NCBI GenBank assembly: GCA_034770075.1
Contig: CM068379.1
Coordinates: forward strand, 11,873,922 to 11,937,921
Reading direction: 5' to 3'
Length of the DNA stretch: 64,000 nt
Source: Aralia elata
Taxonomy: Eukaryota > Streptophyta > Magnoliopsida > Apiales > Araliaceae
Shown here: piece by piece, positions 1-12,300 of the stretch
Layout: every line of letters starts with the position of its first letter
Position numbering within the stretch: position 1 is the first letter of the stretch
Notes under the pieces: generated by a model
The model's input: the letters and a program-made list of their open reading frames with translations, nothing else
Databases searched by the model: none
What the model was told of the DNA's origin: nothing
Position numbers and translations under genes: made by a program

Positions 1-2823
1 GCTCTTTCTTTACTTCGTACTCCTTAGCTTCAAGAAATTCAGGTTCTTTTGTCGGGGAGGCCCTGAAAAATATATATTGTTTGCCCCAAGTCTCAGTTAG
101 ATTTCCTTATTTAATCCATTAGAGACCTGCAGAGTAACATTTTTATGAAAATAAATAAATTTAATTTATGAGCTTGATTGATATTTTGATATCAATTATT
201 ATTTACATAATTACACGTCTTTTCAGTAAGATTATTGTGGTATTTTTATTTTAAGAGGCAACCAGCTAATGGCTTTTCATGGAAGGCTATTTGGCGAATT
301 TAGGTCTTTTTGGCCCCCATAGTTGGCTTTTCGACAGATGAGACTTATTTTATTTTTTTGTGCATACTGCTTGTGTACCGGTTTGTCCTTGGTGGCGGGT
401 TTCCTTAGAATCATAGTGTTATCAAAAAATAACAAAAATTATGGTTTATCCTTTTATATGGTTCGAGGATGCTTTATTTTTGAAACCCACCTTGTTCCTA
501 AATCATTAATAAAATATGCCATAAAAGTAAGAAAGGCTTGTTGGTGCAATACTGGTTTTCTCTAATGCCCACAGTCAGTAATTTATCTTTTCAGCCACTG
601 TCCAAAGTGAATATGTAGTGTGCTAGGGGCAAAAAATTAAGTGTATTTTATGAACAAGAGTTCTAGATTTCTAAATCTTGTAGTCAGTTAACTCCCTTGC
701 ACTTATGCCATTGACTAATGGTTTTGCAGAAACCTTTCTGTAAATGCTTGTTCTTGCTTAATCTGTTTTGCTATACGTTTTATAGGTATCACTAATGGAA
801 AGTGAGAAGAAGAAGTGCACTGATTAATCTTCTTGTGATTGATCTTATTTATCAAGTACCATAGAAATTAAAGTGGATCTTGACCTCAGAGATACATTTT
901 TAATGATAAGTAAGACAAAGGAAAAATCAAGCCAAGAAAATAATAAAATTTCTTGAGCATAAGGAATGACAAGGCACTAAACTATTCAAATATATTTTAC
1001 TTGCTTCTTTTGTATTTTGTATAAGGTCTCTTCGAGTTTAGCTAAACTGCTTATTTTCCTAAATGGTATTAAATCCATGAAAATTGTTTTCTTGCATTGA
1101 TTTAGGTTTTGCATGCACTGCTGTTGATATCACAATCAATTATATATGATCAAAGCATAGTGATATGCTTTCTACTTTTACTTTTGACTTTGATTGGAGT
1201 TTTACTGAATTTGAGTTTATTTTTTTTGTACGAAAGAGCTTAATTTCTTTGGACATGGCCTATTTTCATATATATATATATATGTGTATGTATATGAGAA
1301 AAGCTAATCAGTCTGACTTTCCTCTGGTTTTATCCCATATGGAGTTTTTGTTTATTCATTTTGTAAGTTGTGTGGTTTTAATGTTCCTTTACCATTTTTT
1401 TAAATTTAAAAACTTATCCGAAGAAGGTGAATATTAACTTTTAGGGTGTGGGATTTCCTTCTTTAATCTGCTACCGGTGCATAGAAAGGCAGGCATCTTG
1501 TTATTTGGTTATATGCTAACAATTTTTCTGTGAAATGTTGTCTGATGCAGTTAGTTAACACACCCAAAACACACAAACATGTCCTTGTGATTCTAATTGA
1601 CCCTTGGTCTAACGCTTATGTTTTAGTACAAATATAGTGTACGTTGTTTTGGCTTTAGTGACAATAGACCATGCATTCCATATGCTTACTTCGATAGGTT
1701 TGCGATTTAGAGAGAACTTGAACGAATGACATACTTTACAGTAATACTAAAGTAAGATGTATGATTAGACATAAGAATTTTCTTATGGAAACTAATTCTG
1801 GTAGATATATGATAATAGTTTCTAAACAATGTAGGAGTATAGATTTATATAGTTTTATACTACCTCCATCCTTAAATGAGGAGTTTACTTTTTTGAAATT
1901 TATATCTGTAGGAAAATTTGACTGTCCTAACTAACAGTTGAGAATCAAAACTTATACCCCTATGTTTTTTCGTTGGTGCTAGTTACCCTTGTGCTTTACA
2001 ATAGACTGTAACTGTCACATTTTTCATCTGGAGTAACGGATTGTGGATCTTAAACGCGCTGGAGTGCTTGTTTTGCCTAGTAAATTAAACTTTATCATTA
2101 TTACTCTTTTAAAAATGACTATTACCCTAACAAATTAATCCAACATATTCCCACATGAGCATGGATTGAACTGTCAATTCAATCTACTGGGACTGTCTTA
2201 TGAAGGAAAATAATACTGTTAGCTAAAACTCTCTCCCTTTAATATGTTTATATGTTTAGTTTCTCATCTTCTCTGTGCCTGTTACAGCCACCACACACCA
2301 CCTAATTCATCACCAAAACGGCAAAACCCACTTCAAACCATCATCACCCTGACGCCTAATTTATCTGTAGATTACAGTGAAGAGAGTACAGAGAATCTAA
2401 GAGAAGGATAGAGAGAGAGCGAGAGAGAGAGAGAGTCGAGCTTGTGTTTAAAATACAGAGAGATATATGAGAGAGATAGAGTCAAAATTAAAGTTGGGTA
2501 GTGGAGTCTCATTTAGTTTGCTAAACATCGAGTTCCTTTTATTAATACGGATGTTTTGCAAGTATTTGTTGGTAAAAGTGTGACTAGTTGTTTTTGGCTC
2601 CAGATTACAATTTGTTATTTTTTCATTGCTTGAAATACACACGCACATTCGTGAATAAATTTTGATGCCTTGAGTTGTTTGATATAAACTTGTACAGAAC
2701 TTCCTGGGATTTCAAGTGCATGGAATTGCGTACAGTAATCCAATTACAATCTTCACTCTTCTGTATACATTACTAGTGTCAGAATATCACGGGCACTAAT
2801 GAGTCTGATTTCTCATATCACAG
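1..2823 (+). other. Intron or 5' part of the NLE gene, no exon recognised
   Basis: This stretch precedes the first recognisable NLE exon. I looked for the family's N-terminal NLE domain and first WD repeats and did not find them, so it is most likely one long intron with the earlier exons left of the window. It is AT-rich and holds a (TA)n run near 1,267-1,284 and a GA-rich microsatellite at about 2,411-2,435. Short open frames here look like chance. Confidence 0.5.
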
Positions 2824-5800
2824 GGTCACAAGAAATATATTACTGGTATATCCTGGGAACCAATGCACCTGCAAGCTCCATGTCGACGCTTTGTTAGTTC
2901 TAGTAAAGATGGTGATGCACGTATATGGGATGTTGCATTGAGAAAATGTGTTATTTGTCTTAGTGGCCATACACTTGCAGTAACTTGCGTGAAGTGGGGT
3001 GGAGATGGAGTTATATATACAGGGTACGCATTTTTTCAAATTTGAATTTCATGAACATTATTTGAACGTGACATCTTAAATTGTCATACCTGTTTTACTT
3101 GTTAACTTCCTTTCCAATGAATTCATTATCTACCCTTGTTTGCAGAGCTTGGTGAGATGCTCTTTTTCTACTATTTTCCCTTTATTTCCGCTTTTTATAG
3201 GGTGGACTCCTTGTCCCCTCTGCTCTGCTTTTAATTTCTCTAGGCTTCTAACTACATTTCTTTTTCTATCTAGTTTGCTTTTATTTAGGCAAAATATTTA
3301 CTTCTGAGTTCTGACTTTGCAGACGTATCGGCCTGAAAATAGAAGGGAGGGAGGACCAGCATTTCTCCCCCTCCCCCAAAACAAAAACAAAAAAGCAGTT
3401 ATAAAAGAGATCACAAATAAGAGTAAAAAGTAAGAAATAAAGAAAACCTTGCGTTCTTTATTTCATTTTTTTAGTTTCAGGATGAAATAGGCAGAGAAAA
3501 CTGAAGTGTATATGGAAGGCATCTGAGAATAACTGTCTAATTGTTTCTATTTGAAAAGGCTCCTTATTGGTTCTTGACATTTGTGCCGCATTTTGCAGAT
3601 CTCAGGATTGTACAATCAAAGTATGGGAAACCACGCAGGGAAAGTTGATTCGTGAACTAAAGGTAAATTCATTTATCTTAATCGAATATAGTTTGTAGCG
3701 TTCTTCTCTGCCCGTGTGACTGCGTGACTGCATGCATACATGTTCTGTTGGCATTACTAATAATATGTTTGCAAAGTTGCAATACATATAAAGGCAGCGG
3801 TGTCCTTGCAAGGTTAGTGCTGTGAGTGGACCAGCTTGGCCACCTCCTTTATGTCTGTATAATTTACTTTATACTATGTGCCATGGTAAGGATTGTGTGG
3901 CATCAATATCTATAAATGAAATTAATCATTAAGTTCATTTGAGAAAACAAATGTTGCATTGTACCTGTCGTTTGAACTAGACATGTACATAATCAACCTG
4001 AGTTCCTTAGGATACATCCAATATTGTTGAAACATTAGAATATATAAGGATGACATTTACAAATTCAAAAATACCAGGCCAGTATATTTCTGGTGGTAGG
4101 ATTTAGAAATTTAGTGTTTCCCAAATGTCTTTTTTTTTTTTTTTTTGTCAACTACAAGTTCAGACGTGTAGATGAAATTTAAGATTGTATTGTAGCTTGC
4201 AATTATCTAAGCTTTAGAGAAAAAAAAACTAAAACCTGAAACTTATGGCCAGGTAAAAGGGCAAGAGTGACACTATAAAATGTTAAATGATACAGTGAAA
4301 TTTTAAATCCTCATTATCTTTATGTGGAAGTGTTGAAAACAAAAAAATGCTCCAAGAACCATCCCGAAACAGATGTCACTTTTCTTGTGCACTGTACTAG
4401 ATTCTGACTACTCTCCATGGCTAATCTTATCCTAAACCTTGTCTCTTATTCATTCATCCAATGCATATTGGGCATTCATCATAAATTGCATCAAAAAGCA
4501 AATCTCTGCTTCAGTCAACGTGCTGAATTTAATTAGGACCCTCTTAATTTTTCATCACTCTCAAGCTGTCAAGTTGATGTTCTGGGGTATCCCCCAGCAC
4601 GTGCCTTTGATTATGGTCCATATATATCATGTGATTATACAAAAAATATATTTCATGTTTATTCGTTCTCTTCAATTATTTTTATTTTATTTTATTTTAT
4701 TTTTTTTTGCAGTTTTTGTTACATAAAACAGAATGTATATAATGCATTATGTCTACAGTAATATGCTTTCACAAACTTTTCTTTGAATTTATCAATTAGA
4801 TCACCCATCATAACAAATGTAGAGTGTACATACTTTAGGTCTAGTCTATTTTATTTTATTTTTAAGTCGAAAATATGCAACCATTTCTGTATAACCATTA
4901 TACTATTGAACTCCTTACTTGAATATATTTCTTCTTAAACATATTTGTCAGACATCATTGAGCTGACTATCAACCTTGCTACATCTGCCTTTACGATATT
5001 TACGTTTTGGATATAGCATGGCCCCCCCCCCCCCCCCCCCCCCCCCCGGTGTTTACTATATGAAATCCACACATTGACACCTGAGATTCCGTAATGAGTA
5101 GATATTTCCGCAGGAGCATAGTTTACTCAAAATGGTTTAGACTACTTAAGGTCCTTCTCTATTTCCTTGATCCTTGGATTCTATTACATGCTATGCCTCC
5201 TTATTATCCTATCTACTAGTATAAAATCTTATTTGATTATTGGGAAATTTCGTGGGGGTAATACACATTGACCTCCCTTAACGTTTGATCTAATAATTGT
5301 TACCCCCTGAGGTTTCTTATGGTAATGACTCATATGCGCTCTCTTTTTTATGGTATTTTTTAGCTTAAAAACTATCTGAACAGTCAAAATTTTAAGTTAC
5401 TCCTGCCATATAGAAAATGAAATAAAATTTTAGTTAAGTTCTTTTTGGAAAAATAGCATTTGCTTGCATTTCGTCATATTTGATTTGAGGCAAGTCCAAT
5501 TTCATGTGCATTTACCTTTTATGATGCAAGTAATTTAGGTTAAATCTTAGTTTCACAGGTCCATAATAAGTGTCAAAAGGGTATGTGTCAATAAAAGCGA
5601 ACAAACTTTTAAATTCTAAAAAAAAGATTGCAGAAGGTAAATCATATAGAACTCTTACTCATGTTTGGGTTTTAGAGGGGGCCAGTGTATTTATTTTCCC
5701 TAAACAGGAAGGGTGATAGGTGTCATTAGAGCTAATCTCAGGATAGATATTATTATTTAACCTATTTTTTCATCTTCTGGTCATGTATCACATATTAAGT

Positions 5801-8800
5801 TTTAGGTTGGTTGGAATTGAAGTTACTGAACCGTATGTATTGTATTGAGCTTATCACTTTCTTTGAAATTATGTGTTGAGCTTTTTGCGTTGTTATTTTT
5901 TGTATACCCCTTTTTCGAAAAAAATATATATCTCCTCTGGATTTCATAAGGTGGCTGTTCAAAATAGTTTAAATAACTAATTTTGGATGATATTTTTGTA
6001 AATTGTGAACTTATGTGTGTATTCATTGTTTGTTCTATACCATTGAACTTCCTGCTTGATCTTTTGTTGTTATTTTCTGTATTGAATCTAGGGCCATGGG
6101 CATTGGGTCAATTCCCTGGCATTGAGCACTGAATATGTTCTTCGAACTGGAGCTTTTGATCATACTCGTAAACAATATTCATCTCCAGCAGAAATGAAAG
6201 AGGCAAGTGTGTTTTTTTAGATGTCCAAGGAAGGCTGTGGTTTGGACTTTTAACATTGCAGTATTCTCTTTTCAGTAAATCTTCTTCATTAAAATGTTGT
6301 AGTATGAACAATTAGTTTTAGTGAATTTTGTAAGCTAAGTTAAATATATAAATGGCTATTCTTATCTTTGTTATGCCGTTTAACATGACGATTCTATCTG
6401 ATCTTTATGAACATGCACTGCACGAGCAATCAGGGGCCTTGTGCCCAGTTGTATAATGACTAATTAAGCCCTCAATGTCCTTTTTCAGTAAAGGATTTAC
6501 TTGAAACTTTGTTTTACAACCATTTGAAGCAACAGAGTATTTGTACAACTAAGTTGATTATATAAATTACTTCCGTATGCTATTTATAGTTTCAACTGGT
6601 TAGCTTTTCAAGGGTATTGAAATGTCATTGCCAAATTGAGGGTCCATTGCCCTAAGCCCATTCGTAAGTGTTCCATTATACAGTCTGGACTTGAAGACTG
6701 CTCAGGTATTGTAGACTTTACATGCAGAAGAAACACTTGAATTTGTTCTCATTCATATGGTGGGGAAAAGGGGATGATAATAGGCTATTCTCACTTCCAA
6801 TATGCCATCTAAAATGAGCTCGAAATTCTGATAGTGTGCAGGAAGCTTTGCAAGGGCCTTGGTGGCCAGTGATTTAACTGAACCATCTTGGAAGCTTGAT
6901 ATGAAAATATCAACTTTATTCAGGATGTTTGAGTATCTTTAATTCTGGCCTAGGAGTTAGAAGTCAGATTGGCTTCGAGTGGGCTAAACTCACATCATTA
7001 TTTAAAATATTTAATAGTCTATTATTAAAGCAAACAAATTTATTTCGATAGCAGATGTTCTGCGCAAAGATGCAAGTTATAGGTCATCAAGTTTTGACTA
7101 AATTGTTGGTTATCTTCCAAGTGTTTTTCCGGGGTCCTATGTGTTGGTTTGTATATGCCACTCAATAGAGCCAGAGAAATGGCGGAGAGGTTTTTTTGCC
7201 GCTTGACATTAGCCCTCCAACCTCTAGTAGAAGTCTTAGGTTGTGATTTTGGTATATGGCATAAATGTGCTTTAATCCTTTTAGATAACCGCCAAATATG
7301 CAAGCACAAGATATGAAGGATGTGCTAAGTTGGGAAATTTTGATGTGGGCAGGGAGTATTGCCTTACCCTTTCTCGACATGTGTGAAACTTTCTATCCAA
7401 CTTTTTATTTAAATAGGTTAACATTTGATTTTTATATTTTAGGCTTCTTGCAAATGAATGTGACAACTCGTTCTTTATTTCCTATCAAGCTATACTTTCA
7501 TCTTCTTTTTCCACTTTGAGACAACTAATGCATGTCGTTAATGGTTGTAACAGGCAGCTTTAGAAAGATACAACAAAATGAAAGGTAGTGCCCCTGAAAG
7601 ATTGGTTTCAGGTTCTGATGATTTTACCATGTTCCTCTGGGAACCTGCTGTTAGCAAACAACACAAAACTCGTATGACAGGCCATCAACAGGTACACGTA
7701 TTTTTATTAAATTTTATTTATTGTTCCGGTAAATGAGCATTTTAACATAGAATGATAGAATCAAGAAGAGGCATAGAGGAGCATACTGCATATCCCAATA
7801 ATCAAGAAGTTAATATTGTCGGATGTTATCCGGGGGGCTACTTTTGTTTTGTGAGACTGTACATGTTTGTCTTGTCTTCTATTGGAGAGATCTCTTAATT
7901 TTAAGGGGAGTTTGTTTGTCAGTAGTGTCTTAGTTATATACTTCCTTTTTGTTTGATTTCTATTTTTGGTGATGAGAACTTTATGTTCCATTTAGGAATG
8001 TCAACGGAAAGGGTATGTGACTATGGACCCCATACCCTGGTTCCACTGATCAAGCAAGCTCCTCTCCCTGACCCTGCCCTTCCCAGGATATGGGTTTCCT
8101 TAATTCCTTGCTCCAACTTCACCATCCATACCTTGTTTTTATCAGTTAGATCTTGTTTAGTAAATCGATAATTTTAGCCAACTTGTTTGGTGTAATCTGA
8201 TGATTAGAAGACGGTTTATATGTTTTAACATTCAGAAGAATATTTTTTCTACTTTATATAAGAAAAAGAATCATTCTTTTTTGTCTACTTTGCTTGTGCC
8301 CATTGGGTCTTGCTGGTGTTGCTTTTGTTTGTCTAACCTGTGTTGTAGAAAACATCATAGGAAGCCTAAGTTAGATTTAGATGTTTTCTTTTTAACATTG
8401 TTCTGCTCTCATCCTTATCCAAAAGAAAAGGAAACTATGACCTGAAAACCCATTTAATAAGACTCAAAGCCATAGTTGTCATGGCGTCGCCTAAGCGACA
8501 GACGCAGAGCTGTCAAGGCTCACGCCTTGGACACTGGCCCAAGTTAAGTCTTTTTATTAACCAAGTCTTTTTTACACATGATTCCTCCTAGCCCTTGCTC
8601 TGTGGTGTAATTTTTATTACTTATTAGACTTGTATTGTATGATGGGTGATGACTTGGTTGATTCTTTATTTTGACTTGTTCTACTAGTATTTATTGTCAG
8701 GTGTTTTATTTTTGAATTTTAAGTGTGAAGTATTCATATAATTGTCTTTTTAATTGTATTTCAAGGTATTAGTTATTATGTTTTGGGTTTTAATGTATAT

Positions 8801-10644
8801 AAAATTTTATTGCTCAATACTTTCGAAGTAAAATAAATAATGTATAAATTGCACATTATTTACAACTTGTCGCCATACGGACGCCATGACGGGTGCTTGA
8901 TCGCCTAGGCAACTACCACCACGGCTCGCCGTAGCGCCGTGACAACTATGCTTAGAGTTATCTGTTAAGACGGTAGATCTAACCTGCTCTAGTTCACTAT
9001 TGATGTTATGTGGTCATTCCAAGTCCAGATATGTTGACCTAAAAGTTTCTCCATCCAACATATGACCTATTGGCATGGCACATGCTCTCCCCATATATAT
9101 GCGTGTGTATGTATGTATGTACATATATTTTTAGTTGGTGATACCTGCACTAAAGAACGATTCCTTGTTTCTCATATACTGTGGTATACCTCACGAAGTG
9201 TCGAAAGTTACCAGAACAATTAGATACAATTCTCAATCTGTTGCAAATTTAATAGTATTGGAGCTAAGCTTTAGAATTACTTTCATGTTGAGTTAGTTAT
9301 GCATAGCGTGATGATAATGTACATGAATTTGGTCAAACTAAAACTGTATTTACTGATGAGAGCGCCTGTTTCTGGGTGGCTTGCTTGTACTATCTAAATT
9401 GATTCTGAAGCCTTGGTATAAGAAATGTTAGTCGTCATAGTTTGCATGTGTGATAAGGAGACTTGTGAAATTTGAATATATTGCTTGCATTTTATTGTTT
9501 GCTTTAGCCCCGCAGTTAAGCTTAGACATGTTACTTCCTTTCCTGCAGCTTGTGAACCATGTTTACTTTTCTCCTGATGGCCAATGGATTGCAAGTGGTT
9601 CTTTTGACAAGTCCGTGAAGTTGTGGAATGGTATCACTGGGAAATTTGTTGCCGCTTTCCGGGGCCATGTTGGGCCTGTATATCAAATAAGGTTTTAACT
9701 GTTTGTGATGTTTCCCTATTCTCATTCATGTATGTCGTACTGCTTGTCATTGTGTTTCGTGTTGTGCTACAGTTGGTCTGCGGACAGTAGGCTTCTTTTA
9801 AGTTGCAGCAAAGACTCAACAGTGAAGGTAATTATGGGATCTTGCCTTCGTTGTGGGTTCTCTGTTTTCATTAGGCAGTTTTCAAATAGCATTTAAAGAC
9901 ATAATACATCCTCCGAGACATTATGTCGTCGTATTTCAAGCATAAAAAATGATTACAAGAATACTCTAAATGATCATGGTACCTAAATAGACCTCCGAGA
10001 CATTATGTCGTCGTATTTCAAGCATAAAAAATGATTACAAGAATACTCTAAATGATCATGGTACCTAAATTCTATTTCTGCTCATGAGTTGAGGATATCA
10101 TCCCACTCATTCCCAGTTGCGAGGACGATGATATGGTGGACCTAAAGGAGAAAAGTATACCCCTTTTCTTGGTTTTCTTTCAAATTGACGAAAGAAAGCT
10201 CTTGTAGTTATCTATTTCCTTGTCCTCCTCCCTTGGCTTGCCAAATTAGCCACTGGTATAGTGGTATCACATGGGCCTACCACAACTAGTTTGGGACAAA
10301 CGAAGTTGAGCATAGTGATATCACTTGTGCTTTTTCTAATTGCCTGTAGAATTTACCCGTTCAAACATAACATTTACTTGTTGACGCTAATCTGTCATTT
10401 TTTGTTTTATAGGTTTGGGATATCCGAACAAAGAAGTTGAAACAAGACCTTCCAGGCCATGCAGACGAGGTAATTTTCCTGCTAGAAAGGCCACTCAACT
10501 TGATCTTTACCTAACTAAAATGGTAGAAATTTATTCCCGTATTTATTTGAATTTGTGAAGGTTTTTGCCGTTGATTGGAGTCCAGATGGTGAGAAGGTAG
10601 CATCTGGCGGTAGGGATAGAGTTTTGAAGTTGTGGATGGGGTAG
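2824..10644 (+). CDS. NLE1: Notchless protein homolog (WD40), C-terminal eight exons; 5' end outside window
   Basis: The exons read as the C-terminal ~283 residues of Notchless, a WD40 beta-propeller protein. In the family (yeast Rsa4, plant NLE) it joins the pre-60S ribosome and is released by the AAA ATPase Midasin in the nucleolus and nucleoplasm. Exons: 2824-3023, 3599-3662, 6092-6202, 7554-7691, 9549-9691, 9773-9827, 10413-10469 and 10561-10644 (TAG). Phases agree across every junction. WD repeats are clear: SSKDGDARIWDV, SQDCTIKVWETTQGKL, SGSDDFTMFLWEP, SGSFDKSVKLWNG, SCSKDSTVKVWDIR and a final GGRDRVLKLWMG before the stop. About 190 residues (MIDAS-interacting N-domain and first repeats) are missing, given a usual length near 475. 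No frameshift or stop is seen, so the visible part looks functional. The intron after exon 3 appears to use a GC donor. Family assignment is near certain; expression is not shown. Confidence 0.95.
5022..5047. repeat. Homopolymer C26 tract
   Basis: There are 26 uninterrupted C residues in AT-rich intron DNA. Poly(dC)/poly(dG) of this length is uncommon in plant nuclear DNA, and its exact length may be an assembly estimate. It has no obvious role in splicing, lying over 1 kb from either intron end. Confidence 0.95.
5242..5700. mobile_element. MITE-like element with imperfect terminal inverted repeats
   Basis: The left end reads GGGAAATTTCGTGGGGGTAA followed by TACACATTGACC. The right end, reverse-complemented, reads GGGAAAATAAATACACTGGC followed by CCCC. 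The ends are therefore imperfect inverted repeats of ~25 bp around a ~460-bp non-coding body. I found no clear TSD, so the superfamily is left open. Confidence 0.45.
6203..7553 (+). other. NLE intron with a probable GC-AG border
   Basis: Exon 3 ends AAAGAG and the intron begins GCAAGTG; the acceptor is AACAG at 7549-7553. Joining at 6202/7554 gives Glu-Ala-Ala-Leu-Glu-Arg. GCAAGT after AG is the usual consensus of GC-AG introns. A GT alternative (exon to 6206, resuming at 7558) also keeps the frame and gives Thr instead of the second Ala, so the choice is not certain. The rest of the intron is non-coding. Confidence 0.6.
7692..9548 (+). other. NLE intron carrying a TIR element
   Basis: A 1.86-kb intron with a GT donor at 7692 and a TGCAG acceptor ending at 9548. 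Apart from the TIR element at 8471-8950 and a (TATG)n-like run near 9,100-9,120, I see nothing in it. Confidence 0.7.
8471..8950. mobile_element. Non-autonomous DNA element with 16-bp terminal inverted repeats
   Basis: The left end is CATAGTTGTCATGGCG; the right end, reverse-complemented, is CATAGTTGTCACGGCG, one mismatch in 16. The next bases inside each end are also GC-rich and repetitive (CGCCTAAGCGAC, CGCCTAGGC). The ~480-bp body has no ORF. Elements with CATAGTTGTCA ends are a familiar high-copy class in plant introns. No unambiguous TSD is visible, so hAT or Mutator origin cannot be decided. Confidence 0.65.
9910..10070. repeat. Perfect 79-bp tandem duplication
   Basis: Bases 9910-9988 and 9992-10070 are identical by eye over 79 bp, separated by 3 bp (period 82). 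They lie in the NLE intron between the exons ending at 9827 and starting at 10413, and do not touch splice sites. Confidence 0.95.
10274..10312 (+). repeat. Possible SINE 3' fragment
   Basis: The stretch GGGCCTACCACAACTAGTTT and the GGGAC that follows resemble the 3' part of the plant Au-type SINE family, which typically reads CCCAACTxGxTTGGGA. A similar fragment occurs at 55,371-55,419. No A or B box or TSD is seen, so this is a remnant at best. Confidence 0.35.
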
Positions 10645-11041
10645 AACATACGGAGGAGACAATACCAAAAGTACACGTGAGATGAACGAAATCACATCTA
10701 ATGCATAAGATCTCTTTCTTCCATGGAGGGTGAGCACTGCGTATGATTCTCTATTGTAGGCATAAAACTGGAATCTGTCCGAAGGTTTAATGGGGTAGGT
10801 TTGAGTCGTCATAGTAGTTCGATAGTTGATCAGAGTTCGTACATATTTGTGGCATAACATGTGTATATATTGGTATTGGATCTTCTGCAAATTTGTAACC
10901 CTAACGGTTTTTTGTTGGATCTTTGGATTGTGCTTGGCATTCTAAATGTTTGAACCTTATTAATTTTTATACAAATTAGTGACCTTCTAATCTTGTATTG
11001 TTTGGGAAATAACTACTGTATTAAATATTTATTTAATGTAG
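10645..11041 (+). other. NLE 3' UTR and downstream flank
   Basis: AT-rich sequence following the NLE stop at 10,644. It probably contains the 3' UTR. No canonical AATAAA stands out, so the polyadenylation site is not placed. Confidence 0.5.
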
Positions 11042-11043
11042 TA

Positions 11044-11301
11044 CTCCCTCCGTCCCAAATTAATTGTTCAGTTTTGATTTTTTAAAGTCAAATTGACCAT
11101 TTTTAAAACTAATTTTTTTACAATTTTTGCTAAAATATAGGTGAAGAGATTATAACCAAAAGAAAGTATATACAATTTATTACTAACCCCAATTTTTATA
11201 ATTTTAAAAATATATTTATATATGTTTAATTATTAATTCTAAAAATAGTCAATTTGACTTAAAAAAGTCAAAACTGAGCAATTAATTTGGGACGGAGGGA
11301 A
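11044..11301. mobile_element. Stowaway-type MITE with TA target duplication
   Basis: The 258-bp element begins CTCCCTCCGTCCCAAATTAA and ends with the complementary ATTTGGGACGGAGGGAA. The terminal inverted repeats continue to about 54 bp with few mismatches. TA is duplicated at 11042-11043 and 11302-11303. These are the hallmarks of Stowaway MITEs mobilised by Tc1/mariner transposases. There is no coding capacity. Confidence 0.93.
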
Positions 11302-11303
11302 TA

Positions 11304-11851
11304 GTTTCTTATGGTGTTGGTTTTTTTATGGAACTCATCTTGGCCCGAGTTTGTTTATGGAATTGAGTTCAACCAATTTTTGTTTGTGAATATAAACGAG
11401 GCAAGCTTGAGTTGTATTTTGTTTGAGTGGTTTATGATTGACTTGGTTAAAGCTTTGCTTGAGTCGGTTAAAGTAGAGCTCGTGAATAATCATTTGTTAA
11501 ACGAGTAGAGTTTAAACACATGGACTTGACTCAAGGTTAGAAGTAAAGTATTCATCATATAACATATTAAAAATACAGGAAGAATGTAAGTTTCTTGTTG
11601 CAAAAGTTAGATATTGATCTTAATTTTTTTGGTGTCGAGTAGAGTTGTTTGCGAGCTAAATCTGGCGGCTCAAATTGAGTTCATTTATGGAGTCCAGCTT
11701 GAACAAGGGAATGTGTTGGTCGAATAAGAAGTATATTACCAAGGCTTCTTGGCTCAAGTGGTAAAACAACTACTCAAAGGGCTCTTGAGTCCAAGAGGTC
11801 GGGGGATCCATTCCTGCCAAAGGCAGGAATGTTAAGATTTCAGCTTAACTT

Positions 11852-11882
<31 letters not shown>

Positions 11883-12300
11883 TAAAAAAAAGAATAAGAA
11901 GTATATTGTGTTTGTTTTGAGCTTAAATCGTTTAAGTTTTGCTTGTCTAAGTTCGTCTTGAGCTCATTTAAACTTGACTTGGATAAATTTGACTCGAACT
12001 CGTATAAGTAAGCTCGGTTTGTTTAATATTTATCTAATTAAAATAGTTATTTCTACACCTATATATAAATAACAATACATAATAAATTGAGTAATAATTA
12101 TTTAAATTTGAATTAGTTCGAGTGCTCAACTAGCTTGGTTTGACTCTAGATCGACTAGATTCGCTTAAACTCAACTTGAGTTTGAGCTTGACTTATTTAT
12201 AAACAAGTCAATTTCGAAAAGTATATTTCGACACGTTTAAAAGCTCGATTCGACTTGAGCTCGAAAAGTTAAAACTAATTTCAACTTAGTTCATTTAAGA
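11304..12300. repeat. Degenerate CTCGAG/TTGAGCTC-rich repeat, split by a SINE
   Basis: Both sides of the SINE carry many variants of GAGCTTGA, CTTGAGTT and AAACGAG, for example near 11,400-11,520 and 11,930-12,270. This composition is typical of a diverged non-autonomous plant repeat. No clean ends can be drawn, so the limits are approximate. Confidence 0.35.
11738..11891 (+). mobile_element. tRNA-derived SINE with perfect 16-bp target duplication
   Basis: The 16-mer GAATAAGAAGTATATT occurs at 11722-11737 and again at 11892-11907. Between them lies a 154-bp unit with a Pol III A-box-like TGGCTCAAGTGG (11750-11761), a degenerate B-box-like GAGGTCGGGGGATCC (11796-11810), a short hairpin and an A-rich tail from about 11856. 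The long identical TSD and uninterrupted tail indicate LINE-assisted, recent insertion. Confidence 0.93.

Larger units (their letters stand above)
3663..6091 (+). other. Large NLE intron
   Basis: This 2.4-kb intron has a GT donor at 3663 and an AG acceptor at 6090-6091. It contains a T17 run (4130-4146), a C26 run (5022-5047) and a MITE-like element (5242-5700), annotated separately where useful. No coding potential is seen. Confidence 0.7.

Noticed and set aside
11796..11830. A tRNA gene at the SINE.
   Set aside because: It has only A- and B-box-like motifs, no cloverleaf, and lies inside a TSD-flanked unit with an A-rich tail.
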